NCBI RefSeq assembly: GCF_014642405.1
Contig: NZ_BMIN01000009.1
Coordinates: 1 to 64,000 of the forward strand
Reading direction: 5' to 3'
Origin: Pontibacillus salipaludis
GTDB lineage: Bacteria; Bacillota; Bacilli; Bacillales; BH030062
Length of the DNA stretch: 64,000 bases
Numbering within the stretch: position 1 is the first letter of the stretch; each line of letters opens with the position of its first letter. Made by a program: the position numbers and the translations under genes. The notes under the pieces were generated by a model. That model had not been told where the DNA came from. It was given only the letters and a program-made list of their open reading frames with translations, and did not search any database. Shown here piece after piece: positions 15,912 to 25,075 of this stretch.

Positions 15912-17369
15912 ATGGAACTTCACGAATTAGACAACATCCTAAAAACTGTGGGATCTGAAAGTAATAGTGTACGTCCCAAAACATTAATAAAAGGAATTTC
16001 CTGTAACTCACAAGATATTCAGGAAGGTTTTCTGTTTATTGCCATCAAAGGATACCAGCAAGATGGTCATCGTTTTATTAGTAAGGCAATCGAAAATGGG
16101 GCATGTGGAGTTATAGGTGAAAAGAAGATCACCGATTTATCCGTTCCTTATTTTCAAGTAGATAACAGTCGAAATGCTTTAAGCATAATAAGTAATCATT
16201 TTTATAACTTTCCTACGAATGGAAAAATTATGATCGGCGTCACAGGTACAAACGGAAAGACTAGTACAAGCTATCTTTTAAGACAAGTATTAGAAGGTAA
16301 TGGTTTTTCTTGTGCGCTTTTTGGTAGCAATAAAAACATCATTAATGGTAAGAGTTATCCAACGGTTAATACCACTCCAAACTTATTAGAAATAAACAGA
16401 CTTTTAGCCCGAAGTAAAGATGACGTGGTGGTAATCGAAGTGTCGTCTCATGCTTTAACACAGTATAGAGTTGAAGGAATTTGTTTCGATTATGCCTTGT
16501 TTACCAATCTTTCTCAAGATCATTTGGATTATCATGGTTCTATGGAAGAATACTTCCTGGCCAAGAAGAAACTTTTTGAGATGTTGAAAGACGAAGGAAA
16601 AGCGATCATTAACACGGATGACTTGTGGGGTGAGCAATTAGCAAGGCAGCTTGAGGATGAAAATATTCCAACGCTAGCCATTGGGGAGAATGAAAAAAAC
16701 GATGTGAAACTGGCAAGCTATACAACTAACCCGCCGAGCTTACTGTTAAAGGAAAATAATGAAAATATCTCAATCAGGCCTTCTTTATACGGGTTACATA
16801 ACATGTATAACATAGCTATGGCATATGGAACTGCAAAACAAATCGGAGTAGATACGAAAGGTGCTATTTCCGCGATTCAGCACTTTCAGGGAATTGAGGG
16901 GAGGTTTGCTCTTACTGAATTAAGTAATGGGGCTACGCTTGTTGTAGATTATGCCCATACCCCTCATGCCCTGATAAATTGCTTGAATACTGTAAGAGAA
17001 AACAGTGAGGGCAAGCTTATCCATATCTTTGGATTTAGAGGAGATAGGGACCCGGGTAAGAGAAGAGGTATGGTATCGATCTCATCTGAAATGAGCGATC
17101 GATATATTCTTACCTTCGATGACCTGAATTCCGTTTCTCCGGATGAAATGAAAAATACATTAATCAGCTATCAAGAAAGGTATGGGAATGATAAGGGAGT
17201 TGTGATCACTGATCGTACATTGGCAATTGAGGAAGCTGTAAAAATGGCTGAAATGGGGGATTGGATTGTAATCACAGGTAAAGGTCATGAGAAGTACCAG
17301 CAACATCACCATTATCCCGTTACCAATGATGAAGAGGCAGCCATTTATCTTACTAAAGCAAAGGATTAG
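15912..17369 (+). CDS. MurE-like UDP-MurNAc-tripeptide ligase, stand-alone paralogue, 485 aa
   Basis: Mur ligase of the MurE type, which adds the third residue to UDP-MurNAc-L-Ala-D-Glu in peptidoglycan synthesis. ATP site GVTGTNGKTS (residues about 109-118), the UDP-MurNAc-binding TTPN block, HLDYHGSMEEYFLAKKKLF (carbamylated-lysine region), DYAHTPHAL and GFRGDRDPGKR. The motif that selects the amino acid, DNPR in meso-diaminopimelate enzymes, reads DDLN at 403-406. That is closer to lysine- or ornithine-type MurE. It is not in a division/cell-wall cluster; neighbours are unrelated. It may be a second MurE with altered specificity or a dedicated variant. Confidence 0.8.
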   Translation: MELHELDNILKTVGSESNSVRPKTLIKGISCNSQDIQEGFLFIAIKGYQQDGHRFISKAIENGACGVIGEKKITDLSVPYFQVDNSRNALSIISNHFYNFPTNGKIMIGVTGTNGKTSTSYLLRQVLEGNGFSCALFGSNKNIINGKSYPTVNTTPNLLEINRLLARSKDDVVVIEVSSHALTQYRVEGICFDYALFTNLSQDHLDYHGSMEEYFLAKKKLFEMLKDEGKAIINTDDLWGEQLARQLEDENIPTLAIGENEKNDVKLASYTTNPPSLLLKENNENISIRPSLYGLHNMYNIAMAYGTAKQIGVDTKGAISAIQHFQGIEGRFALTELSNGATLVVDYAHTPHALINCLNTVRENSEGKLIHIFGFRGDRDPGKRRGMVSISSEMSDRYILTFDDLNSVSPDEMKNTLISYQERYGNDKGVVITDRTLAIEEAVKMAEMGDWIVITGKGHEKYQQHHHYPVTNDEEAAIYLTKAKD

Positions 17370-17387
17370 TACGAATGAAAACAGTTC

Positions 17388-17418
17388 GGGGAATTGAATA
17401 CCGCGAACTGTTTTTTTA
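17388..17418 (+). terminator. intrinsic terminator
   Basis: AAACAGTTCG pairs with CGAACTGTTT, followed by a T-run, directly after the MurE-like gene. Confidence 0.8.
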
Positions 17419-17743
17419 ATAAAAAGTAAATATTTTTTAACCAGTGAGAATATCTTGAAAGAAATTGCTTCATCGTTAGCCACCTCTACGATCTTCGCTG
17501 TACTTTCCTTTACGAATCATTTTTTCTAACAGATTCACTAAAAAACCATTTCCTAATTCCATAATTCTACATAATTTTCATAGTTCCTTTTGAATTAGTC
17601 ATGTTGAGTCTATTCCTCATGCTTATCCCATACAATTTAATTAGAATTCATATCCTGCAATATACGTTTAATTTTCATAACGGAAAGTGATCAAAGAATG
17701 TAAGACAAACGATAGCTAGGCAAGGATAAGTGAGGTGCTTTGT
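17419..17743. other. intergenic region, nothing recognised
   Basis: About 325 bp of A+T-rich sequence between the MurE-like gene's terminator and the DoxX gene. No ORF, repeat or clear promoter could be defined. Confidence 0.4.
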
Positions 17744-18136
17744 ATGGATAAGAAAATAGGATGGGGTCTCTTCGTCGGAAGAGTAATCCTTGGTGTGATT
17801 ATGATGGCTCATGGATTTCAAAAGCTTGGTCATATGGAGAATACGGTTCAGGTGTTTAGTAAATTAGGTCAGCCAGAATGGTTAGCTTATGTTACAGCAG
17901 TTATTGAAGCAGTAGGTGGGCTCTCTCTATTAGTTGGACTCTTTGTAGTGCCATCTGCGATCTTACTCGGACTCACGATGGTTGGAGCGATTGTACTTGT
18001 TAAGCTTCCTGCGGGATTGATCGGAGGGTTTGAATTTCCTCTTGCATTACTTGGGTTGTCCATTATATTGGCGGTAACGGGGAGTGATAAACTGTCTGTT
18101 TCACACCTGATCAATAATAAAAGTGGCCTGAAATAA
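17744..18136 (+). CDS. DoxX-family membrane protein, 130 aa
   Basis: Four hydrophobic helices. The N-terminal signature GRVILGVIMMAHGFQKLGHM is typical of DoxX/quinol-oxidase-subunit-like proteins, and FEFPLALLGLSIILAVTGSDKLSVSH closes the domain. Family members sit in the cytoplasmic membrane and are linked to redox stress; the exact activity is unknown. ATG 17744 is chosen because GAGGTG is six bases upstream; a codon at 17735 overlaps that site. Confidence 0.8.
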   Translation: MDKKIGWGLFVGRVILGVIMMAHGFQKLGHMENTVQVFSKLGQPEWLAYVTAVIEAVGGLSLLVGLFVVPSAILLGLTMVGAIVLVKLPAGLIGGFEFPLALLGLSIILAVTGSDKLSVSHLINNKSGLK

Positions 18137-18282
18137 GAATTGGAAATAAGAATTTATGAAGGTTCATATTTTTGAAGTCGCGCTGAATTGTTTTACTTTT
18201 CATATTTTACAGACATCTTGTTGTCCTTTATACTACTGTTCAAGTTCTATAATCAATTGAGCACAACGAGAGGGGATGCAGC

Positions 18283-19425
18283 ATGTTACAGCAAATCGAC
18301 GATAAAATTAGACAAGCCTATAATTACTTACATGAGAATGGAGAAATAAGCTGGCAGGAATATAAGACGACCAACTATATCGAGGAGATTCTTCAGAGCT
18401 ACGGGTGTGAAACAGAAACCTTTGACGCCTGTCCTGGTGTCGTAGGGAAGTATGGAAATTTTGACGGAACCGTACCTGTTGTAGCCTTAAGAGCAGATAT
18501 TGATGCGCTTTGGCAGGAAGTAAACGGGACACAATGTGCAAATCACTCCTGCGGTCATGATTCTCATATGGCCATGGTGCTTGGAGTTTTATATCTTATA
18601 CATAGTCTTGAAGATTTGAAAGATCAAGTAGCGGTCAAATTCATCTTTCAACCCGCTGAAGAGAAAGCTGCCGGTGCGCTCAAAATGGTCGAGCTTGGTG
18701 TGGTCGAAGATGTTGATTATTTATTTGGGGTGCATTTGAGGCCTCAAGCAGAAGTGGACGATGGCTATGCGACACCAATGATTGGTCACGGTGCCACGAA
18801 GCTGATGGAAATTGAGATCGATGGAGAGGATGCTCACGGGGCAAGGCCTCATCTGACTCATAATGCAGTGAATGTAGGTACGCAACTGGTGAACGCAATC
18901 AATCAGATTCGTATGAACCCAGGCGTCCCTCATTCTGCAAAAGTAACGAAATTCCATGCTGGCGGTCCGAATACAAACATCATTCCTGGTAAGGCTTCTC
19001 TTTCACTCGATCTAAGAGCGCAAACGAATCCCGTTATGGCTGAATTAGAAGAGCAAGTAGAGCATATCTTTAAGTCGATTGAATTTCAGTATGGTACGAC
19101 CATTAAAGTTGGCGCAATCAATCAAATTGCAGCCGCCATGACGAATGAAGAGGCGATTGAAGTGATGAGAGGGGCAGTCGTATCAGAGTTAGGCGCTGAC
19201 TATACGTTGGAACCGACCGTAACTCCCGGAGGGGACGATTTCCACTTCTATACCATTAAGAAGCCTGAACTAAAAGCGACCATGCTTGGGCTAGGGTGCG
19301 ACCTGAACCCTGGTTTGCATCACCCGTATATGACATTCAATCAAGACCGAATGATTGATGGGACGAGGATCCTAACGCGTGCTGTGTTAAATGTATATGG
19401 ATTCAATAAAGAGTTCTCTAACTAA
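18283..19425 (+). CDS. amhX: M20-family amidohydrolase AmhX
   Basis: Zinc amidohydrolase of the M20D type, about the length of Bacillus subtilis AmhX. Metal and catalytic motifs: ADIDALWQE, HSCGHDSHMAM, FQPAEEKAAGALKM (catalytic Glu pair), GVHLRP, HGARPHL and PGGDDFHFY. These blocks, including the tail LGLGCDLNPGLHHPYMTF, agree closely with AmhX as I remember it. It probably hydrolyses N-acyl amino acids or amides in the cytoplasm. Ribosome-binding site GAGAGGGGATG. Single gene with its own terminator. Confidence 0.85.
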   Translation: MLQQIDDKIRQAYNYLHENGEISWQEYKTTNYIEEILQSYGCETETFDACPGVVGKYGNFDGTVPVVALRADIDALWQEVNGTQCANHSCGHDSHMAMVLGVLYLIHSLEDLKDQVAVKFIFQPAEEKAAGALKMVELGVVEDVDYLFGVHLRPQAEVDDGYATPMIGHGATKLMEIEIDGEDAHGARPHLTHNAVNVGTQLVNAINQIRMNPGVPHSAKVTKFHAGGPNTNIIPGKASLSLDLRAQTNPVMAELEEQVEHIFKSIEFQYGTTIKVGAINQIAAAMTNEEAIEVMRGAVVSELGADYTLEPTVTPGGDDFHFYTIKKPELKATMLGLGCDLNPGLHHPYMTFNQDRMIDGTRILTRAVLNVYGFNKEFSN

Positions 19426-19429
19426 GTTT

Positions 19430-19471
19430 AAAAGGATCTGCTCTTCTGAGTTGAAGGGCAGATCCTTTTTC
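19430..19471 (+). terminator. intrinsic terminator
   Basis: AAAGGATCTGC and GCAGATCCTTT pair around a loop, followed by a T-run. Confidence 0.85.
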
Positions 19472-19559
19472 TAGTTTCTCTCATTTTTCGCTTGTGGTAA
19501 AAATAACCATCGTGTAGAGTGTAAGTCAGATAGATTTTACATATTGGTGGCGGTTTAAC

Positions 19560-20696
19560 GTGAACGAAGAAACACAGAATTATTTTGATGGCTATTTATT
19601 GCTGGCCATCCTTTCATTAATGGCAATAAGCTGTATCACACTACTCCAAACAGGGCTCGGGAGTTCATTCTTTATGAAGCAGCTTGTTTGGTTTGGATTG
19701 AGTTTAGTCGTTGTCGGGGTGATTTGCCTCGGGGACTTCTATCAAATTCGTAAAGTTACTCCTTATTTCTACGGTTTTGGTATTCTTTTACTAATAGGTG
19801 TCATTGTGGCACCAGAGTCGATTGCTCCTATGCGTAACGGAGCAAAGTCATGGTTTGTCATTCAAGAAAAGATCTCTATTCAACCATCAGAGTTTATGAA
19901 AGTGTTCCTCATTCTCATGCTTGCAGCTACGATCGCTAAACATGCTGAGAAACGCGCCGTTGGACTTGTCCCTGGTGATTTATTTCTGCTTCTGAAGCTA
20001 GGCCTTGTAGCAGCATTGCCGGTTGGATTAACGTTATTGCAAAATGACTTCGGGACTTCGCTTGTTATGCTTGTCATAGCAGCTAGCCTCGTCTTTGTCT
20101 CAGGGATCAGCTGGAAAATCATTATGCCGATCGTATCCACTGCAGTGTTTGCAGTAGCAGGGCTTGTAGGCGTCTTCTTTTACAAAGCAGAACTTCTATT
20201 ACTTGTTCTCGATGAATATCAATTGAACCGGATCTATTCTTGGCTCGACCCAGCAGGCAATGCGCAGGATATTGGTTATCAGCTCCAGCAATCCCTTCTT
20301 ACGGTTGGCGCTGGAATGCTGTTTGGGAATGAAGAAGGGGTGCCCGTGCCTGAGGTGGAAACAGACTTCATCTTCTCCCTCGTTGCAGGAAGATATGGGT
20401 ATATCGGCGGAAGTATCCTCGTTATGCTATATTTTGTGATCATCTTCCGTATGGTGAAAATTTCAATCTACAATGCAGATCACCTTTTCGAATCCCTGAT
20501 TTGTGTCGGCGTTATCGGCTGGCTCTCCTTTCACGTATTTCAAAACGTCGGCATGGTTATAGGACTTCTACCAATTACAGGGATTCCATTACCATTACTA
20601 AGTTATGGAGGAAGTTCTGTTCTAGCTATGATGATTGGTCTTGGGCTTGTGCTGAATGTGTCGCTTAAGACGAAGAAGTTTATGTTTTCAGATTAA
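19560..20696 (+). CDS. SEDS-family peptidoglycan polymerase (RodA/FtsW type), 378 aa
   Basis: Multi-pass (about ten helices) SEDS glycosyltransferase that polymerises lipid II, usually with a class B PBP partner. Recognisable motifs: RNGAKSWFVI and IQPSEFMKVFLI, LLQNDFGTSLVML (conserved Asp), GYQLQQSLLTVGAGMLFG, ETDFIFSLVAGRYGYIGG, and near the end GLLPITGIPLPLLSYGGSSV. The last two are diagnostic for FtsW/RodA/SpoVE. Start GTG behind GGTGGCGG. It is not beside a PBP or a division cluster, so it may be an accessory SEDS protein rather than the main RodA or FtsW. Confidence 0.85.
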   Translation: MNEETQNYFDGYLLLAILSLMAISCITLLQTGLGSSFFMKQLVWFGLSLVVVGVICLGDFYQIRKVTPYFYGFGILLLIGVIVAPESIAPMRNGAKSWFVIQEKISIQPSEFMKVFLILMLAATIAKHAEKRAVGLVPGDLFLLLKLGLVAALPVGLTLLQNDFGTSLVMLVIAASLVFVSGISWKIIMPIVSTAVFAVAGLVGVFFYKAELLLLVLDEYQLNRIYSWLDPAGNAQDIGYQLQQSLLTVGAGMLFGNEEGVPVPEVETDFIFSLVAGRYGYIGGSILVMLYFVIIFRMVKISIYNADHLFESLICVGVIGWLSFHVFQNVGMVIGLLPITGIPLPLLSYGGSSVLAMMIGLGLVLNVSLKTKKFMFSD

Positions 20697-20741
20697 TAAG
20701 GGCATGGCAGCCTTATTAAAAAATGAAAAAGGGGGGATTGG

Positions 20742-22013
20742 ATGGACTATTTACGTATTTTCGACGAAATTGTAGAGATTGCCCACCACGATTATGCTGG
20801 GTGGAAGGATAAACGGGGGTGGGATAATCCAGAGCCATTTAGAAAGGTGTTAAAAGAATCAAACCTGACGCCAGAGGAATTTGGGGAACTTGTTCAAGAT
20901 TACTTACTAGCTTTCAACGATCACCACTTCTTTTTTGTAGTTAAAGGAGTGAACTCCTGGGACCGAGGCTTTCGGGTTAGGCGGTATGAAGATCGCTTAT
21001 ATGTGACGGAACTGAAAGGGGAAAATCGTCTTTCAAAAGGACAAGCCATTATCTCTGTGAACCAGATTCCGATTCCAGAACTCGTCCAATCTCATTCATT
21101 GGAACTTCGTGAAAAGGGGGAAGAACGAGAATTATGGAAAGGTGTATTAGAGAAGTACCAAACGATAGAAGTAGAAGACGAGTATGGAACGATACACAGT
21201 GTGGAGATGAAGCGCCATAAAAAGGAAGCATATACGCCTGTTCATTCCTTACAAGTGCTAAATGAAGATACTCTCCTCATGAAACTAACTGACTTTGTTA
21301 CCCCAGAGCCCATTACTGCTTTAATAAGTGAGAATAAAGAACGCTTGGATACATACCCGAATTTAATAATAGATCTTCGAGACAACATAGGTGGTAATGA
21401 CTCGGCCTTTTATGGGTTGGCGCCTTATTTATTCCCTGAAGGACGTACCATTATTGAGCCTTATGAAGATAATTTCATGTTGTATAACTGTACCGAGGCG
21501 AATGCGGGGCGATTATTCAAAGACTTTGAATCTTATCGCAAGGAAACGGAAGACCCTCAAACGCTTGAAATCTTGTCTTTAATTGAAAGTGAGTGGAGAA
21601 AGCATCAAGGGGGAGGGCTAGTTCGCTTTGACCTTTCAGAACTAGAAGAAAAGCTTGTAGTAGAAGGATACGAGTATCCAAGGCGAGTCGTTCTGTTAAC
21701 CGATATTTCGACGATTAGTTCAGCTGAATCCATTGTAGAAGTATCGAAGCATTCGAAGATTGTCACCACAATAGGGAGAAGTACTCTTGGAGTGAATGAC
21801 TATGCCAATCTAATTGAGGCTTCGTGGGGAGACCAGTTTCAACTTATGATCCCTACTACAAAACTCTTAAGAGTAGATGAAGGAAAAGGAATGAATGGGG
21901 TAGGAATTAAACCTGATCTTCATATTCCATGGACGCCGGAGCATATCAAGAGGGATGTGGATGTTGAAGAGGCGTTGGCTTATTTGGGAGAAGAAAAGGA
22001 TGAAGTTAAATAA
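20742..22013 (+). CDS. S41-type C-terminal-processing peptidase-like protein, 423 aa
   Basis: Resembles cytoplasmic S41 (tail-specific) proteases. A helical N-terminus with DYLLAFNDHHFFFV, a PDZ-like segment (about residues 95-160, SKGQAIISVNQIPIPELV), then the protease core: LIIDLRDNIGGNDSAF (217-232), TDISTISSAES with the probable nucleophile serine, and NGVGIKPDLHI. No signal peptide or anchor is present, unlike CtpA/CtpB, so it would act in the cytoplasm or be an oddly targeted member. Ribosome-binding site AAAGGGGGG. It is 45 bp after the SEDS gene and may share its transcript. Confidence 0.75.
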   Translation: MDYLRIFDEIVEIAHHDYAGWKDKRGWDNPEPFRKVLKESNLTPEEFGELVQDYLLAFNDHHFFFVVKGVNSWDRGFRVRRYEDRLYVTELKGENRLSKGQAIISVNQIPIPELVQSHSLELREKGEERELWKGVLEKYQTIEVEDEYGTIHSVEMKRHKKEAYTPVHSLQVLNEDTLLMKLTDFVTPEPITALISENKERLDTYPNLIIDLRDNIGGNDSAFYGLAPYLFPEGRTIIEPYEDNFMLYNCTEANAGRLFKDFESYRKETEDPQTLEILSLIESEWRKHQGGGLVRFDLSELEEKLVVEGYEYPRRVVLLTDISTISSAESIVEVSKHSKIVTTIGRSTLGVNDYANLIEASWGDQFQLMIPTTKLLRVDEGKGMNGVGIKPDLHIPWTPEHIKRDVDVEEALAYLGEEKDEVK

Positions 22014-22279
22014 TAGGGAGATTTGCTAAATTATATTCTTAGTGGTGAGGTAAAGGTGTATCTACTAAAGCACTAAAATGATTTGAAAAGCTCCGCTTTG
22101 AACAATGACACTATATATGAATGAATGTCTAGAGCTTATCTATCACTACTTAGGGGATAGACTTTAAGCTTATACAAATTAATATGGATGTAACCTTTAT
22201 GTCTGTTAAGTATAAGTGGGGAAGGACACCTAGCTTGCTACGGCCACTAGCTTAAGAGCAGTAAATTACATATCTGGCG
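22014..22279. other. intergenic region upstream of the inverted-repeat element
   Basis: No gene seen. CTATC...GATAG near 22139-22162 can form a weak hairpin. The segment leads into the 178-bp inverted-repeat element. Confidence 0.35.
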
Positions 22280-22457
22280 TGTTTCCGTTCCTCTATATAT
22301 TGAAAAGGTGGTTCGGGAAATTGCGAGACTCCTGCGGCAGTGAGAGCCTCGGGGAGACCCCGGAAAGCGCGAAGCGATTGAGGAGGCTCCCTAGCTCGCC
22401 GCGGAAAGCGAGTGATTTCCCGAACCACCTTACCCTCTACAAAAGCAAACGGAAACA
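22280..22457. repeat. 178-bp nested inverted-repeat element (Bacillaceae dispersed repeat type)
   Basis: Outer arms TGTTTCCGTT (22280-22289) and AACGGAAACA (22448-22457); inner perfect 17-bp arms AAGGTGGTTCGGGAAAT (22305-22321) and its exact complement at 22415-22431. The G+C-rich centre carries GCGAGACTCCTGCGG, GGAGACCCC, GAGGAGGCTCC and CGCGGAAAGCGAG. That text I recall as a common dispersed element of Bacillaceae genomes, often wrongly annotated as protein. It could be a non-autonomous mobile element or encode a long structured RNA. No transposase is present. Confidence 0.8.
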
Positions 22458-22528
22458 TTCTTTACTCAACACTTTTCTTAAACAATTCTTCCTAATCATG
22501 GTAAAATACTGGTGGAGGTGACGATTCG

Positions 22529-22657
22529 TTGAGCCGTAAGAAAAGGAAAGAACACAGGGATTCTCCTCTTTTGTATCTCGATGTCTTCTTTGAGGTACTC
22601 TTATATCTTCCCCGATTAATCGGGAAGATGGTAAAATGGATCGTGGAAGCAATCTAA
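22529..22657 (+). CDS. small conserved-looking basic protein, 42 aa
   Basis: TTG start with GGAGGTGA eight bases upstream. The product begins MSRKKRKEHRDSPLLYLDVF and ends WIVEAI: a basic head followed by an amphipathic or hydrophobic helix (YLDVFFEVLLYLPRLIGK). It probably lies at the membrane surface. The strong ribosome-binding site and clean stop make it likely to be real despite its size. No function known to me. It lies between the inverted-repeat element and topB. Confidence 0.65.
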   Translation: MSRKKRKEHRDSPLLYLDVFFEVLLYLPRLIGKMVKWIVEAI

Positions 22658-22760
22658 ACGTTGCTTCCTTCTTCTCTTTATTCCCCAACTTTCTATCCTT
22701 CCCCTTGCCTTCTCTATCATCTCATAGTACAGTTGTGTTTCGTTGAAAGGAGTGGAGACC

Positions 22761-24902
22761 ATGACGCGAGTGGTCATCTTAGCCGAGAAACCATCTCAAG
22801 CGAAAGCCTACGCTGACGCATTTCAAATTAAAGAAAAAACGAAAACATATATCGAACTAAAACCAGACAGCACTTTTCCAGAAGGTGCTACGATTACATG
22901 GGGAATCGGTCACCTCGTTGAATTGAAAGAACCTCATGATTATAAGCCTGAATGGAAGAAGTGGAAGCTCGATCAATTGCCCATCGTCCCGGATCAATTT
23001 TATGAGAAAGTCTCAAGCGGGAAGTGGGAGCAGTTTAAGGTTGTAAAGTCACTATTCCAGAAAGCGGACGTTATCATAAACGGAGCCGACGTCGACCGTG
23101 AGGGTTCTAATATTTTCTACAGTATCCTTCGCCTGACTGGTGTAAAGGGGAAACCGGTTAAGCGGCTATGGATCAATTCTTTAGAGAAAGACGAAGTACG
23201 TAAAGGGTTCAATCAGCTTCAAACGAATGAAAAGGACCTGCTTCTCTTTGATGAAGCAAAAGCCCGTCAGATTAGCGACTGGATGGTGGGGATCAATGCA
23301 AGTCGCCTGTTTACCGTTTTACTTCAAAAGAAGGGCTTTTCAGGTTATCTTTCAATTGGACGAGTACAGTCTCCTACCGTGTATTTAATCTATCAAAGGC
23401 AAAAAGAGATTGAGAACTTTGTCTCTGAACCTTTCTACCAAATTGAAGGACTCTTCCAAGCGGAGAAGGGGAGCTATAAAGGCTTAGCCAAGATTAAAGA
23501 GAAAGACAAAGCTAAAGTCCAAGCGCTTATGGATCAACACGGTCTGAAAGAGAGGGAAGACATTCACGGAACCGTTCAAAGCGTTGATAAGAAGACGAAG
23601 CACCAGAAATCTCCGAAGCTTCACTCTCTGTCGACGTTACAAAGTGTCGCCAACAAGCGCTGGAAGTATAGCCCGTCACAGGTGCTTAAAACGATGCAAA
23701 AGCTGTATGAGAAGCGTCTCGTTACCTATCCGCGTACAGACTGCAATTACATCACAGATAACGAATTTTCATACTTGGTGAAGAATCTAGGACGTTATCA
23801 GGAAGCGATGAACGTATCGTTCACCCCTGCCTCAACAAGACCAAGCAAACGCTACGTCGACAGCAGCAAAGTTCAGGAGCACTATGCCATCATCCCGACT
23901 AAAACAGTCCCAACCCAAAACAAAATCAATGGACTAAGCAGAGAAGAGAAGAACATCTACAGTGAAATTATGCTCAATACACTTGCCATGTTCCATGAAG
24001 ACTATGTGTATGAAGAAACGACGATCATGACGGATGTAAAAGGTCTAGCGTTCAAATCAACCGGCCGAACGGAAGTGAAGCGGGGATGGAAGGAACTCTT
24101 TCCAAAGCCCGCTAAATCAAATCAAGACAAAGATGCTTTATTACCAGAAGTGAAAAACGGGGAAGAAGTAGGTGCACGTGTTCATATTAAAGAAAGCATG
24201 ACGCAACCACCAAAGCCTTATACAGAAGGTCAATTGATTAATATGATGAAAACGTGCGGGAAGCTTATTGAAAACGAGGAAGACGTCGAGATTCTGAAGG
24301 AAGTCGAAGGCCTCGGTACAGAAGCAACTCGTTCTGGCATCATTGAAACGATTAAAGCTCAGAAGTATATCGAAGTGAAGAAGAACGTTGTATACGTGAC
24401 CGAGAAGGGGATTACCCTGTGTGAAGCCATTGAAGGAACGCTTCTGTCTAGTCCTGCCATGACCGCTAAATGGGAATCTTACCTAAAGAAAATCGGTAAC
24501 GGCCAAGGATCCAAACAAACGTTTATTAAACAAACGAATCAGTTCATTCATAAGCTAATAGAAGAAACTCCTGCCTCTATCGAAAAAGTACAAGTGCGTG
24601 ACACGGGCGAAGGGAACAAAAAGAAATACAACACCCCAATTGCCAAGTGCCCAGCTTGTCCAACAGGATCCATTGTGGATCGGTATAAGTTTTATGGGTG
24701 TTCTGCCTATAAGGAAGGGTGTAAAGTATCCTTCCCGAAAAAGCTAGCAGGAAAGACGTTGACACAAAATATGATTAAAACACTTTGTGAGAAGAAGCAG
24801 ACGAAGGTGTTGAAAGGGTTTAAGGGGAAGAAGCCTTTTAGTACAGCCCTGAAGTTGGATCAAGAGTATAAGATTAAGTTTGATTTTGAGAAGAAGGCTT
24901 AA
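22761..24902 (+). CDS. topB: DNA topoisomerase III
   Basis: Type IA topoisomerase that decatenates DNA through a covalent tyrosine link. TOPRIM domain at the N-terminus (VVILAEKPSQAKAYADAF; acidic motif NGADVDREGSN), core with SIGRVQSPTVYLIY, active-site tyrosine 323 in VTYPRTDCNYI, EGLGTEATRSGIIE, and a C-terminal zinc-ribbon-like piece with CPACP and YGCSAYKEGC near 630-665. At 713 aa it is close to Bacillus TopB. ATG 22761 follows AAAGGAGTGGAG; an in-frame codon at 22743 overlaps that site. Confidence 0.95.
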   Translation: MTRVVILAEKPSQAKAYADAFQIKEKTKTYIELKPDSTFPEGATITWGIGHLVELKEPHDYKPEWKKWKLDQLPIVPDQFYEKVSSGKWEQFKVVKSLFQKADVIINGADVDREGSNIFYSILRLTGVKGKPVKRLWINSLEKDEVRKGFNQLQTNEKDLLLFDEAKARQISDWMVGINASRLFTVLLQKKGFSGYLSIGRVQSPTVYLIYQRQKEIENFVSEPFYQIEGLFQAEKGSYKGLAKIKEKDKAKVQALMDQHGLKEREDIHGTVQSVDKKTKHQKSPKLHSLSTLQSVANKRWKYSPSQVLKTMQKLYEKRLVTYPRTDCNYITDNEFSYLVKNLGRYQEAMNVSFTPASTRPSKRYVDSSKVQEHYAIIPTKTVPTQNKINGLSREEKNIYSEIMLNTLAMFHEDYVYEETTIMTDVKGLAFKSTGRTEVKRGWKELFPKPAKSNQDKDALLPEVKNGEEVGARVHIKESMTQPPKPYTEGQLINMMKTCGKLIENEEDVEILKEVEGLGTEATRSGIIETIKAQKYIEVKKNVVYVTEKGITLCEAIEGTLLSSPAMTAKWESYLKKIGNGQGSKQTFIKQTNQFIHKLIEETPASIEKVQVRDTGEGNKKKYNTPIAKCPACPTGSIVDRYKFYGCSAYKEGCKVSFPKKLAGKTLTQNMIKTLCEKKQTKVLKGFKGKKPFSTALKLDQEYKIKFDFEKKA

Positions 24903-24980
24903 CTACTTGCAGCTACTTTTGGAGGTAGCGGCGAATTATGTTTTTAATGATAAATGCAATGTTTATATGAATAAAAAATA

Positions 24981-25018
24981 AGCCGTCCAATTTTTACGAA
25001 TAATTGGACGGCTGTTTC
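24981..25018. terminator. intrinsic terminator between convergent genes
   Basis: AGCCGTCCAAT and ATTGGACGGCT form a perfect 11-bp stem. The T-rich side is on the minus strand (serving the transglycosylase gene); the plus side has a short T-run and probably also ends topB. Confidence 0.75.
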
Positions 25019-25075
25019 GTGTGCTATTTTTTGTTTTGGACTTGATAACCAAGATTGAGAGCATAAGCTAAGTGT

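Noticed and set aside
22252-22521. Frames of 68 and 80 codons on both strands
   Set aside because: Both are translations of the 178-bp inverted-repeat element, have no ribosome-binding site and show Arg/Pro-rich composition typical of this repeat read as protein.
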